A stretch of DNA of 64,000 nucleotides from Mucilaginibacter glaciei (GTDB lineage: Bacteria > Bacteroidota > Bacteroidia > Sphingobacteriales > Sphingobacteriaceae). A program made the position numbers and the translations under genes. Below the pieces are notes generated by a model, which was not told the origin of the DNA, did no database searches, and saw only the letters and a program-made list of their open reading frames with translations. The stretch lies in the NCBI RefSeq assembly GCF_014773245.1, contig NZ_JACWMX010000003.1, forward strand, positions 496,001-560,000. The letters are read 5' to 3'. Below, piece by piece: positions 44,312-53,692 of this stretch. The number at the start of each line of letters is the position of its first letter. Position 1 is the first letter of the stretch.

Positions 44312-45307
44312 ATGGGAGAGATAACGATAAAACATCTTGCAGAAACATTAAATGTTTCAACCGCTACCATATCGAAGGCCCTGCGTGATAGCCACGAGAT
44401 TAGCAACAGTACGAAGGCACGTGTTTTTGAATTGGCCAAATCACTTAATTATCGCCCAAATCCCTTTGCCAGCGGCTTGCGCAGGCAAAAGAGTAATACA
44501 ATAGCCGTGATACTGCCGGAGATAGCCGACAACTTTTTTGGCCAGGCCATTAACGGGATAGAGGAAGCAGCGCGCCAGAAAGGGTACCACCTGCTCATCT
44601 ATCTGAGCCATGACAGCAGCGAGCGGGAAGCTTTTTTTATTAATGATGTATTAGGGCGCTGTGTTGACGGCCTGCTCATCTCTATATCTTTTGACGGGGC
44701 CAATTTTTCGCACCTGGACGAGATCCAGCAGAAGCTGCCTACAGTGTTTTTTGACCGTACCTACGAGGGCAGCCTATTACATGTTACTAATAATGATTAC
44801 GACAGCGCTTTTGAGGCTACTAAACACCTGTTAGATGGTGGCTGCCGTAATGTAGCTTACCTGGCCGCGCTGCAAACGCTTGATAATGGCAACCAGCGTT
44901 TTAAAGGTTATTTGGGCGCTCTGCAGCAATTTGGCGTACCCTTTAGGCAGGAACTGGTGGTAGATTGCACAAATAACAGAGATGATAATTACGCTAAGCT
45001 ATTTCATCTCGTAAAAAACGTGAAACCAGATGGCATCGTATCATCTATAGAAAAACTGGCAAAAATATGCTATCATATTTGTAACGACCTGGGTGTTGAT
45101 ATACCGGGCGATATCAAGATCATCAGTTTCTCCAACCTGGATTGTGCCGCGCTGCTCAATCCGTCACTTACAACAATTACGCAACAGGCATTTGAAATGG
45201 GTAAAGAGGCCGCCACTATGCTATTCAAGGTGTTGAAAAATAGTAATTATGAAGCAGAAAGCAAAGTGGTGAAAGCGCAACTTTTTAAAAGAATGTCTAC
45301 CCGATAA
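44312..45307 (+). CDS. LacI-family transcriptional regulator
   Basis: 331 residues. The N-terminal helix-turn-helix and hinge are textbook: TIKHLAETLNVSTATISKAL, then NYRPNPFASGLRRQKSN. A periplasmic-binding-like effector domain follows (IAVILPEIADNFFGQAINGI, CVDGLLISISFDG, NPSLTTITQQAFEMGKEAA). It probably represses, or activates on inducer release, the SusC-SusD operon that starts 205 bp downstream; a palindrome of LacI type lies between them. Inducer unknown; a monosaccharide or sugar phosphate would be usual for the family. Confidence 0.94.
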   Translation: MGEITIKHLAETLNVSTATISKALRDSHEISNSTKARVFELAKSLNYRPNPFASGLRRQKSNTIAVILPEIADNFFGQAINGIEEAARQKGYHLLIYLSHDSSEREAFFINDVLGRCVDGLLISISFDGANFSHLDEIQQKLPTVFFDRTYEGSLLHVTNNDYDSAFEATKHLLDGGCRNVAYLAALQTLDNGNQRFKGYLGALQQFGVPFRQELVVDCTNNRDDNYAKLFHLVKNVKPDGIVSSIEKLAKICYHICNDLGVDIPGDIKIISFSNLDCAALLNPSLTTITQQAFEMGKEAATMLFKVLKNSNYEAESKVVKAQLFKRMSTR

Positions 45308-45329
45308 CTATTTATAAATAGGTATAAAA

Positions 45330-45360
45330 GTTTTTTACTTAAACGATTAAGTAAAAAAAC
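45330..45360. promoter_or_regulatory. Probable LacI-type operator
   Basis: ACTTAAACGATTAAGT (45337-45352) is a near-perfect palindrome with the central CG typical of LacI/GalR operators, and flanking T and A runs extend the symmetry to 45330-45360. It begins 22 nt after the LacI stop and lies 150 nt before susC. An AT-only terminator for the LacI gene is the alternative reading. Confidence 0.65.
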
Positions 45361-45476
45361 TTCATCCTTTTAACGTATTGATATAATAAAATGCACAATT
45401 TCAACCAATAAACCTGTCGCTGTCTGCGCCGAATATTTTAAATGTACTATTGACAGTAATTCGGGGGTCCATTTTG

Positions 45477-45500
45477 AACCAATTATTATAAACCAATTAT
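45477..45500 (+). repeat. Direct repeats just upstream of susC start
   Basis: AACCAATTAT occurs at 45477-45486 and again at 45491-45500, with a degenerate third copy (ACCCAATTTAT) running into the start codon region. Period 14 bp. It may be chance AT-rich leader sequence or a regulator site at the translation start. Confidence 0.4.
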
Positions 45501-45512
45501 AAAACCCAATTT

Positions 45513-48500
45513 ATGAGTAAACTTAGACTTAACTATCTGGGGGGAAAACTGCTTTGCGGCATCCTCTCGTTACTAACCCTTCTCTGCTTTTCGCAAGTGC
45601 AGGGGCAATCCCTGGTAAGAGGGGTCGTGAAAGACGCAAAGGGCGTGTCAATCCCCGGCGTTACCGTTTTAGTAAAAGGCACAACCGTGTCTACAGCAAC
45701 CAATGTTGAAGGAAAATTCTCCATTACCGCGGGCAATTCGTCAGTATTAAAGATCAGCATGGTAGGGTTCGATCCGCAGGAAGTAACAGTATCCGGCCAG
45801 CAGCAGATCAGTATCGTGTTAAAGGAAAGTAACCAAAACTTACAGGAAGTAGTGGTAATAGGCTACGGTACCAAGAAAAAGATAGACCTTACGGGAACGG
45901 TCAATTCCCTCCAGGCCGACGAGATCGTTAAAGCAAGGGCAACCGGCACACAGGAAGCCATGCAGGGCCGGTTACCGGGCGTAGATATCAAACGCTCATC
46001 GGGCAAGCCCGGGTCCGATTTTTCCATCGAGATCCGCGGGGCTAATTCTATCACGGGCAGCACCCAGCCCTTATATGTTATTGATGGGATAGCGGTCGCC
46101 CAAAATGGGTCGGCAACTAACCCGGTGAATGACTTGAACCCGGCCGACATCGAGCGAATAGATGTACTGAAAGATGCTTCCTCTACGGCTATCTACGGTT
46201 CGCGCGGTGCAAACGGCGTGGTGCTGGTAACTACTAAACGGGGCAGCAAAGGCAGCGTAAAGATAGTATATGACGGCTACACCGGTATCGTTAACCCGTA
46301 CAACCTGCCGCCGGATATGGACGGGCCAACCTTTGTAAACTATGCCCGTGATTATTATAATGAACTGGCGCAGGCTACCGCTATCCGTAACGGTACACCG
46401 TTGCCTACAACGCCCGTTACCGACGATAAAATATTTTCTGCTACCGAGCTCAGCAATATTGCGGCAGGTAAATACACCAACTGGATCAACCTGATCAAAA
46501 GGAACGGTGTTTCATCTAATCACAATCTTTCTGTCTCGGGCGGCGACGAAAAAACCACCTACTTTGTGGGGGCAGGCTACCAGTTATACCAGGGCACCGT
46601 ACAAGGCGAGAGCACAAAAAAATACACCCTGAAGGCCGGTTTGGACAAAAACATTAACAATACCTTTAAGGTAGGCGCATCGGTATATTCTACCTTTGCA
46701 GATATCCGCCCCGGCAGTGGCGAGATCTTCCGCAGTGCTTACCGGTTAAGGCCTACAGGCAGTGCTTACGATGCTGCGGGCAATAAACGCTTCTTCACCT
46801 ATGAAGGCGAAACGCAGATCACTAACCCGTTATTTGAGCCCGAAAACGAGATCAGGCAGCAGCAATACCTGCATGTTCTTCCCAATATCTACGGTGAAGC
46901 TAACGTAATAAAAGGCCTTAAACTGCGTAGCTCTTTTAGCCCGGATATTACCTTTCAGCGCCAGGGGCAGTATAACGATATGCTCTCTAAACAGCAGCTG
47001 GGTACCCGGCCCAATAGCGCGTCGACCAGCTCCAACCAGTGGGTTAACTACACGTGGGACAACCTGATCACTTACAACAACGAATTTGGCAAGCATAAAT
47101 TTGATGTGACGCTTGGTAATACTTTTGAATACCACCAGCAGGATTTTAGTTCAAACTCTGTACAGGGCCTTCCTTTCCGCTCTTTATGGTATAACCTGCA
47201 ATCAGCTACTACGGTTAATGGTATCGCACCAATTATTAGCGTAGGCAGCGGTTACAGCAAACAAACCATCGCGTCGTTTTACGGAAGGGCTAATTACACG
47301 TTCAATAACCGTTATTTACTTACCGGTACCATCCGTACAGATGTAAACTCCTTGTTCGCGCCGGGTAAACAACGCGGCTGGTTCCCGTCTGCAGCAGCTG
47401 CGTGGATAGTGAGCGAAGAAGAGTTTGTTAAAGATATACGTGCTATTAACCTATTAAAGTTAAGGCTAAGCTACGGTAAATCAGGTAACGCGGCCATCAG
47501 CGCGTTCTTACAACCCTACGGCACGCAATCTACCCTTAACCAAACCCTATATGATTTTAACGGGGCGGGAGCGAATGGTTTTTCACCCAATTTTGGCAAC
47601 CAGAATTTAACCTGGGAAAAAACAGACGAATACAACTTAGGTTTGGATATGCAATTGTTCAACAGCCGCATTGGTTTGCAGTTAGATCTGTACAGCAAAA
47701 AATCAAAAGGGAGCATCTTATCCCAACAGATCCCGGCAGCAAATGGTTACAACGCTACCACTACCAATTTAGGTTCGGTGGGTAACAAGGGTATTGAAGT
47801 TGGGCTGAATACGGTTAACGTACGTACCTCTAAGTTTAGCTGGACAACCAACATCAACTTCTCTGCCAACCAGAACAGGATTTTGGAACTTTATGGCGAT
47901 GGTAAGGATGATATCGGTAACGCCCGGTTCATTGGCCAAAAGGCAAGGGTTGTTTACCGCTACAAGATCATCGGCGTTTGGCAAAATGAAGAGGCCGACC
48001 AGGCGAAAGCTTTTAACCGCATCCCGGGGCAATACAAGATCCAGGATTTTAGCGGCCCGGCCGGTGTACCCGATGGCAAAATTGACTCATACGACAGGCA
48101 GATACTGGGCAGCGATATCCCTAACTGGTTTGGCGGTTTAACCAATACTATCAACTTTGCCAATGTGGATTTTAGTTTTACGCTTTACACCCGCCAGGGA
48201 ACCTTCCAAAACAGCGTTTTCCTAGAGCAGGTAATGAATGGCGATCAGGGCCGTGCCCGTTTTGGCGCCTTCGACAGGAACTACTGGACGCCAACCAACC
48301 CAAGCAACACCTGGGCCAACACCGCCCGCGAAACCGATGGCGACGCGCGTACTGCAGCACAGTTCCAAAACACATCTTACACCAAGATAAGCAACATTAC
48401 CCTGGGGTATACCGTACCTAAAAATTTATTAAATAAGGTTAAGATAGCAGGGCTTAGGGTTTATGTAAATGCCTTTAACCCCTTTGTATTTACAAAATTT

Positions 48501-48596
48501 GTTGGCTGGGACCCCGAGAATCCTGACGGAAGTTCGTTCCTGAACCAGGATTTCCGCACCCGTACCTTTATACTGGGCGTTAACTTAACCCTATAA
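45513..48596 (+). CDS. SusC-like TonB-dependent outer-membrane transporter
   Basis: 1027 residues. Signal peptide to about residue 32 (VQGQ), carboxypeptidase-regulatory-like domain (LVRGVVKDAKGVSIPGVTVL, about 34-110), TonB-box-like QEVVVIGYGTKKKID, plug with PLYVIDGIAV and LKDASSTAIYGSRGANGVVL, then the beta-barrel ending FILGVNLTL. It imports oligosaccharides with the SusD partner 25 bp downstream. Its operon continues with GH39 and GH28, so a pectic or xylose-containing glycan is a reasonable cargo guess. It differs clearly from the first SusC of the window. Regulation is probably by the LacI protein encoded upstream. Confidence 0.95.
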   Translation: MSKLRLNYLGGKLLCGILSLLTLLCFSQVQGQSLVRGVVKDAKGVSIPGVTVLVKGTTVSTATNVEGKFSITAGNSSVLKISMVGFDPQEVTVSGQQQISIVLKESNQNLQEVVVIGYGTKKKIDLTGTVNSLQADEIVKARATGTQEAMQGRLPGVDIKRSSGKPGSDFSIEIRGANSITGSTQPLYVIDGIAVAQNGSATNPVNDLNPADIERIDVLKDASSTAIYGSRGANGVVLVTTKRGSKGSVKIVYDGYTGIVNPYNLPPDMDGPTFVNYARDYYNELAQATAIRNGTPLPTTPVTDDKIFSATELSNIAAGKYTNWINLIKRNGVSSNHNLSVSGGDEKTTYFVGAGYQLYQGTVQGESTKKYTLKAGLDKNINNTFKVGASVYSTFADIRPGSGEIFRSAYRLRPTGSAYDAAGNKRFFTYEGETQITNPLFEPENEIRQQQYLHVLPNIYGEANVIKGLKLRSSFSPDITFQRQGQYNDMLSKQQLGTRPNSASTSSNQWVNYTWDNLITYNNEFGKHKFDVTLGNTFEYHQQDFSSNSVQGLPFRSLWYNLQSATTVNGIAPIISVGSGYSKQTIASFYGRANYTFNNRYLLTGTIRTDVNSLFAPGKQRGWFPSAAAAWIVSEEEFVKDIRAINLLKLRLSYGKSGNAAISAFLQPYGTQSTLNQTLYDFNGAGANGFSPNFGNQNLTWEKTDEYNLGLDMQLFNSRIGLQLDLYSKKSKGSILSQQIPAANGYNATTTNLGSVGNKGIEVGLNTVNVRTSKFSWTTNINFSANQNRILELYGDGKDDIGNARFIGQKARVVYRYKIIGVWQNEEADQAKAFNRIPGQYKIQDFSGPAGVPDGKIDSYDRQILGSDIPNWFGGLTNTINFANVDFSFTLYTRQGTFQNSVFLEQVMNGDQGRARFGAFDRNYWTPTNPSNTWANTARETDGDARTAAQFQNTSYTKISNITLGYTVPKNLLNKVKIAGLRVYVNAFNPFVFTKFVGWDPENPDGSSFLNQDFRTRTFILGVNLTL

Positions 48597-48621
48597 TCAA
48601 ATTAATTTTTACGAAATCAAT

Positions 48622-50325
48622 ATGAAATATCTTAATAAGACATATATAATTATCGGCATTAGCATGCTATTGACCGGTATAACAAGCTGTAAAAAGTATA
48701 CCGACGAATATAACCCGGGTAACCGCACTGCCGAAACCTATTACAATACCAATGCAGGCTACCAGGATCTGGCCAAATCAAATTATGCTACACTAAGGGG
48801 AATCATTAGTTTCCCTGGTTTTTTTAATATCGGTACAGATGTATATAGTACGCCGGGTATCAATGATAACAACGCACTTAATTTGTATAATAGCCTGCTA
48901 AATTCATCATTAGGGGATACGGATAGCTTTTATAAACAGCTGTATAACGCCATCAACATAGCCAACAATACCATTTACTGGGCTACCCAGGTAACCGATG
49001 GCGATTTAAACATTGTTAACACCCGCGTAGCCGAAGCAAAGGCATTGCGTGCCTGGTATTATTACTTGCTGGTAGAAACCTTTGGAGATGTGCCCCTAGT
49101 AACAACGCGTACTACCGGTGTAACATTAGCCTTTAGCCGCACACCAGAAAAGGATGTTTATGTGCAGGTGTTAAAGGACTTGAATGATGCAATTGCTGTG
49201 TTACCCACAACCACGCCAGATTTTGGTCGTGTTACCAAAGGGTTTGCACAGCATTTACTGGCTAAGGTTTATTTGACACGCGGCTACAAAAGCTATGCCG
49301 CTACAGACGATTTCCAGCAAGCAGCCACGGTGGCCGATGCCCTTATCAACTCCGGAACCTACGCCCTCAAACCAAAATTTTCCGACCTTTTCGATCCGGC
49401 TATTACCGGTTTTCAGGCTAACAACGAGGTGATCTTTTCTGTTCAATATAGCACCAATGCATTAACCAATGGTGCGGGAAATAGCTTACATCAGTGGTTT
49501 TTATGGGATACCCAGAATACCCCGCTGGTAGGCCGCAGCACATTCTATGGTAAAACATTGAACGCAGTAGCGCCCGACCCTTATTTTTTCAGTTTATTTA
49601 ACCGAACAAGCGACAGCCGCTTTGCCGCGACTGTTTTTGATGGCGTACTTACACAAGTTGCCGGTTCTTTTGCGGGTAAAAACTATGCCGTTGGCGATAC
49701 GCTGCTTTACTACCCGCCGTTTGCCTTTACAGCGTTGCAGAAGTCGCAGCGCAAGTATATAGTTATCAACCCAGATGAGTACCGTAATTCGCCGTTCCTG
49801 GCGGGTGCGCGCAATTATCCGCAGTTTAAAAAATTCCGCGACCCGTTTGTAACCACCTATGCAGAAAATGCCGGTGCAAGGGACACCTACGTATTCCGCC
49901 TGGCCGAAACTTACCTGATAGCAGCCGAGGCTTATGTGAAACTTGGCAACCAGGGCCAGGCTTTGGCCAGGTTCAACACCATCCGCGCACGTGCTGCCAA
50001 AACAGGTACTAACCCGCTAACCGGCGCGGCATACGCGGCAGACCTGCTTTACACCGGTACACTCACACTTGACGCAATTTTAGATGAGCGTGCAAGGGAA
50101 CTGGTAGGCGAGGAGTTTAGATGGTACGAATTGAAACGTGTTTACGAAACCATCGGCAACATCAATTCTAATAAATTACTGACCAGGCCGCTGATCTATA
50201 ACGACGAGCTGAAGGCTGCATCAGCGGGTAAAACCGTTTTAGATGCTAAATTTTTATTAAGGCCGCTACCCCAATCACAAATTGACTTGAACAGGGGCAG
50301 TTTTCCGCAAAACGCAGGGTATTAA
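48622..50325 (+). CDS. SusD-like glycan-binding lipoprotein
   Basis: 567 residues with a lipobox ending at C23 (GITSC), so lipid-anchored at the outer membrane. The RagB/SusD signature is visible: KKYTDEYNPGNRTAETYY, EAKALRAWYYYLLVETFGDV, TYVFRLAETYLIAAEAYVKL, LDERARELVGEEFRWYELKR and the ending FLLRPLPQSQIDLNRGSF. It is longer than the first SusD, mainly through an insert around 255-400. It partners the preceding SusC. Followed by a strong hairpin, then GH39. Confidence 0.95.
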   Translation: MKYLNKTYIIIGISMLLTGITSCKKYTDEYNPGNRTAETYYNTNAGYQDLAKSNYATLRGIISFPGFFNIGTDVYSTPGINDNNALNLYNSLLNSSLGDTDSFYKQLYNAINIANNTIYWATQVTDGDLNIVNTRVAEAKALRAWYYYLLVETFGDVPLVTTRTTGVTLAFSRTPEKDVYVQVLKDLNDAIAVLPTTTPDFGRVTKGFAQHLLAKVYLTRGYKSYAATDDFQQAATVADALINSGTYALKPKFSDLFDPAITGFQANNEVIFSVQYSTNALTNGAGNSLHQWFLWDTQNTPLVGRSTFYGKTLNAVAPDPYFFSLFNRTSDSRFAATVFDGVLTQVAGSFAGKNYAVGDTLLYYPPFAFTALQKSQRKYIVINPDEYRNSPFLAGARNYPQFKKFRDPFVTTYAENAGARDTYVFRLAETYLIAAEAYVKLGNQGQALARFNTIRARAAKTGTNPLTGAAYAADLLYTGTLTLDAILDERARELVGEEFRWYELKRVYETIGNINSNKLLTRPLIYNDELKAASAGKTVLDAKFLLRPLPQSQIDLNRGSFPQNAGY

Positions 50326-50342
50326 TAGTTAATGTTTTGATA

Positions 50343-50373
50343 AAAGCACCTCTGCCAAGCGCAGAGGTGCTTT
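50343..50373 (+). terminator. Perfect 13-bp hairpin after susD
   Basis: AAAGCACCTCTGC (50343-50355) pairs without mismatch to GCAGAGGTGCTTT (50361-50373) around CAAGC. It ends only 11 nt before the GH39 start codon. The U-tract is short, so partial termination or transcript stabilisation of susCD is more likely than complete termination. Confidence 0.7.
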
Positions 50374-50384
50374 ATAAATAGTTT

Positions 50385-51959
50385 ATGAGTAAAGTAAAAG
50401 TTATTATCCTCGTTTGTTTAGCAATTTGTTTCACTGCCGGGCGCTTGCAGGCATCTGCGGGGCGGGCAGATAGTGTCCGCGTTATCCATGCTGATCTGAA
50501 CAACGTAAAGGGCAGCCGAAATAAAGCATACCAGCAATGCGTGGGTGCCGGCCGCGCGGCCGAAGGTTTACGGGCGCAATGGCAGCAGCAGCTGGTCACC
50601 GCTAAAAATGCCATCGGTTTTAAGTACATCAGGTTTCATGGCCTGTTAAGCGACGATATGCATGTCTACACAGAAGACAGCGCAGGCAACCCTATTTATA
50701 ACTGGCAGTACGTAGACCAGTTGTATGATTTTTTGCTGAAGACGAAGGTAAGGCCCTTTGTTGAGCTTGGTTTTATGCCCCCGGCTTTGGCCGAGAACGA
50801 TCAGACCGTTTTTTGGTGGAAGGGAAACATTAGCACACCAAAATCTTACGATAAATGGGCAGCACTGGTTACCGCGTTAGTTAAACATTTCGAGGCCCGT
50901 TACGGTAGGGCAGAAGTGGAGCAATGGTACTTTGAGGTGTGGAACGAACCCAATCTTAAACAATTCTTCTCTGGCACAATCGATGATTACTTCAAATTGT
51001 ATGAGGTTACTTCAAAGGCCATAAAAGGGGTATCGACCAGTTACAGAGTTGGGGGTCCGGCTACATCCGGCAGTACCTGGATCAAGGACGCGCTGGAGCG
51101 TTTTGAAAAGTACCCAGCATTGGTGGATTTTATTTCGACCCATGCCTATGGTACCAAATCGGTATTTGATGAGTATGGTAAAAGAACTACCCAAATGCGC
51201 GAGCCCGACGGCATCCCTATCGCCATCCGCAAACTGAACTGGGATGTACGGAATTCGGCTTTTAAAAAGGCAGAGATCCATATTACCGAATGGAACTCGT
51301 CACCCAACCCTAAAGACCCGTTGCATGACACTTACCAGAACGCTACCTTTTTGCTTAATACCTTAAAGAAAACCGAAGGGCTGGTCAACTCCATGTCATA
51401 CTGGACTTTTACTGATATTTTTGAGGAAGCAGGGCCACCGGTAACATCGTTTCATGGCGGGTTCGGGCTCATCAATTTACAGGGCATCCTTAAGCCATCG
51501 TTTTTTGCATACAAATATTTAAATGAACTGGGCGATACTGAGCTTGCCGTACCTGATTCATCCGCTTGGGTTTGTAAGGATAAAACGGGCAACGTGCAGG
51601 CTTTGGTTTGGGATTATAAACTTCTGTCGCCCGATAGCAGCTATAACCAACGCTTTTACAGCAAACTTTTACCCGCAAAAATTATCGAAAAAGTTAAATT
51701 GCAGTTCAAATCTGTACCCAACGGTAATTATCAATTGCAGGTTTACCGCATTGGCTATCATCAAAATGATCCATACTCGGCCTACCTGGAAATGGGCGCG
51801 CCGGGCAATGTTTCTTTAACGCAGGAAAATCAGCTTAAAAAACTGGCCAACGGCAGTCCTGTTTTGCAACAGGATGTTGTGGTAAAGAATGGTGCCTGGC
51901 AGGGTGAATTTGAGATGAGGCAAAACGACGTGTATTTTTTAAAGCTAACGCATAAATAA
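50385..51959 (+). CDS. GH39 glycosidase (beta-xylosidase-like)
   Basis: 524 residues, signal peptide to about residue 25. A clan GH-A barrel: GFKYIRFHGLLSDDMHVY, acid/base E188 in EVWNEPNL, and nucleophile E302 in IHITEWNSSP, followed by DTYQNATFLLNT and SYWTFTDIFEEAG. A C-terminal beta-sandwich completes the GH39 layout. Known members are beta-xylosidases, alpha-iduronidases and enzymes of bacterial or pectic glycans, so the exact sugar is open. It is 59 bp behind susD and couples directly to GH28, with one base between stop and start. Confidence 0.92.
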   Translation: MSKVKVIILVCLAICFTAGRLQASAGRADSVRVIHADLNNVKGSRNKAYQQCVGAGRAAEGLRAQWQQQLVTAKNAIGFKYIRFHGLLSDDMHVYTEDSAGNPIYNWQYVDQLYDFLLKTKVRPFVELGFMPPALAENDQTVFWWKGNISTPKSYDKWAALVTALVKHFEARYGRAEVEQWYFEVWNEPNLKQFFSGTIDDYFKLYEVTSKAIKGVSTSYRVGGPATSGSTWIKDALERFEKYPALVDFISTHAYGTKSVFDEYGKRTTQMREPDGIPIAIRKLNWDVRNSAFKKAEIHITEWNSSPNPKDPLHDTYQNATFLLNTLKKTEGLVNSMSYWTFTDIFEEAGPPVTSFHGGFGLINLQGILKPSFFAYKYLNELGDTELAVPDSSAWVCKDKTGNVQALVWDYKLLSPDSSYNQRFYSKLLPAKIIEKVKLQFKSVPNGNYQLQVYRIGYHQNDPYSAYLEMGAPGNVSLTQENQLKKLANGSPVLQQDVVVKNGAWQGEFEMRQNDVYFLKLTHK

Positions 51960-51960
51960 G

Positions 51961-53478
51961 ATGAGGCCATCCCTACTGATAACCCTTTTAGGATTGATAA
52001 CGCTTAGCGCGACCGCACAAAAAAAGGATTACAACATACTTACCTATGGCGCAAAGGCCGATAAGCATTTTAAAAATACAAAGGCCATACAGCAGGCTGT
52101 TGATGCCGCACACAACGCGGGCGGCGGCAGGGTATTGATTCCCGATGGTAATTTTGTTACCGGCCCCTTCCAGTTACGGTCGGGCGTGGAATTGCATTTA
52201 GCCGACAATGCCATACTTTTAGGCTCGGCCAACCGGATGGATTACCCTAAGAGCGGCCCGCTGGCTTTAATCTATGCGGGTGGGCAACAAAATATTGCTA
52301 TTACTGGTACAGGTGTTATAAACGGGCAGGGGCGTGAATTGGTAGAAAATGTACTTTATCTGTTAAGTAAAGGAGAAATTACCGACCCGCAATGGAAGGT
52401 GAAAAGGCCCACTGAAAAGAACAGGCCGGTTATCCTTTCATTTGATAATTGCCAAAATATTAAGGTAACAGGTATCACCCTGAAAGATGCATCCGGCTGG
52501 GTGCAAAACTACAATAAGTGTGATAACGTATTGATAGATAGCATGCTGGTGCAAAGTACTGCTTACTGGAACAATGATGGGATAGATATTACAGACAGTA
52601 AGAATGTAAGGATCATTAACAGCACCTTTAACGCGGCAGACGATGCCATCTGCCTGAAATCAGAAGACCCGCTTGCCGCGTGCGAGAATGTGGTGGTAGA
52701 GAATTGCATCTTGCGGTCAAGCGCCAGCGGGTTTAAATTGGGCACGGGCTCAATAGGCGGTTTCAGGCACATCAAGGTTAAAAACTTAACAGTTTACAAC
52801 ACCTACCGGTCGGCAATTGCGCTGGAGAGTGTAGACGGTGCGGTGCTGGAGGATATCGATATCCGCGATGTAAAGGCGACCAACGTAGGGAACGCGATCT
52901 TTTTAAGGCTGGGGCACCGCAACACCAATGATAGATACAGCACGCTCAAACATGTTTATATTGGTAATGTAAGGGCAGATATCCCAGCGGGCAAGCCCGA
53001 TATAGGTTATCCTGTGGAGGGCCCGCCGCCCAAGGTGCCGCCGCATAACGTTGTGCCGTCATCAATAACAGGCATACCGGGCCATCCGGTTGAGGATGTT
53101 GTATTAGAAAACATTGAAATTAATTACGCGGGCGGCGCAAGCCGCGATATTGCTGAAGTAAAAATCGATAACTTAGCATCTGTAACAGAAAATGTAGCCG
53201 GTTATCCGGAATTTACCATGTTTGGCGAATTGCCCGGCTGGGGCCTTTATGTGCGCCACGCAGCGGGCATCACCATAAAAAATTTGAAGCTGACGGTAGA
53301 TAAGGTTGATTTTAGGCCGGCCTGCGTTTTTGATGATGTGAAGGGTTTAAAACTTCAAAAGATAAGCATCCCCACGGTGAACCAAACGCCGGCGATCATT
53401 TTAAATAACGTCACTGGAATGTCCATGCAAAAAATGGATTTGCCCGGCGATCTTAAAACGATGATTAAAATGCAATAG
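51961..53478 (+). CDS. GH28 pectinase family enzyme
   Basis: 505 residues, signal peptide to about residue 19 (ATAQ). Right-handed beta-helix: NILTYGAKADKHFKNTKAIQ, GGGRVLIPDGNFVTGPF, then the active-site region NNDGIDI and NAADDAICLKS with the Asp residues expected for GH28. The GHG and RIK signatures of classical endo-polygalacturonase are replaced by SGFKLGTGS and related sequence, so an exo-type galacturonidase or a related uronidase is more likely. A second helix section with IEINYAGGASRD continues to the end. It is translated tightly after GH39 and is the last gene before a 214-bp gap. Confidence 0.88.
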   Translation: MRPSLLITLLGLITLSATAQKKDYNILTYGAKADKHFKNTKAIQQAVDAAHNAGGGRVLIPDGNFVTGPFQLRSGVELHLADNAILLGSANRMDYPKSGPLALIYAGGQQNIAITGTGVINGQGRELVENVLYLLSKGEITDPQWKVKRPTEKNRPVILSFDNCQNIKVTGITLKDASGWVQNYNKCDNVLIDSMLVQSTAYWNNDGIDITDSKNVRIINSTFNAADDAICLKSEDPLAACENVVVENCILRSSASGFKLGTGSIGGFRHIKVKNLTVYNTYRSAIALESVDGAVLEDIDIRDVKATNVGNAIFLRLGHRNTNDRYSTLKHVYIGNVRADIPAGKPDIGYPVEGPPPKVPPHNVVPSSITGIPGHPVEDVVLENIEINYAGGASRDIAEVKIDNLASVTENVAGYPEFTMFGELPGWGLYVRHAAGITIKNLKLTVDKVDFRPACVFDDVKGLKLQKISIPTVNQTPAIILNNVTGMSMQKMDLPGDLKTMIKMQ

Positions 53479-53692
53479 CTGAAATAAAGGTTTGGTAGAT
53501 ATAACCGTCAATTAATAAGGAGCGATTTTTTAACCAACTTTAATCTATCAAACAAAGTATTGTTATTAAATTTAACCGTTACAACCTATGTTCTAAAAAG
53601 CATAAAATGCCTGTGTTATCAGAGTAGAAACCATCACTTGAGGCCTGATAAGCAGCATTTACCAGCTACCGTTAAATTATAGTTAAACCCTA

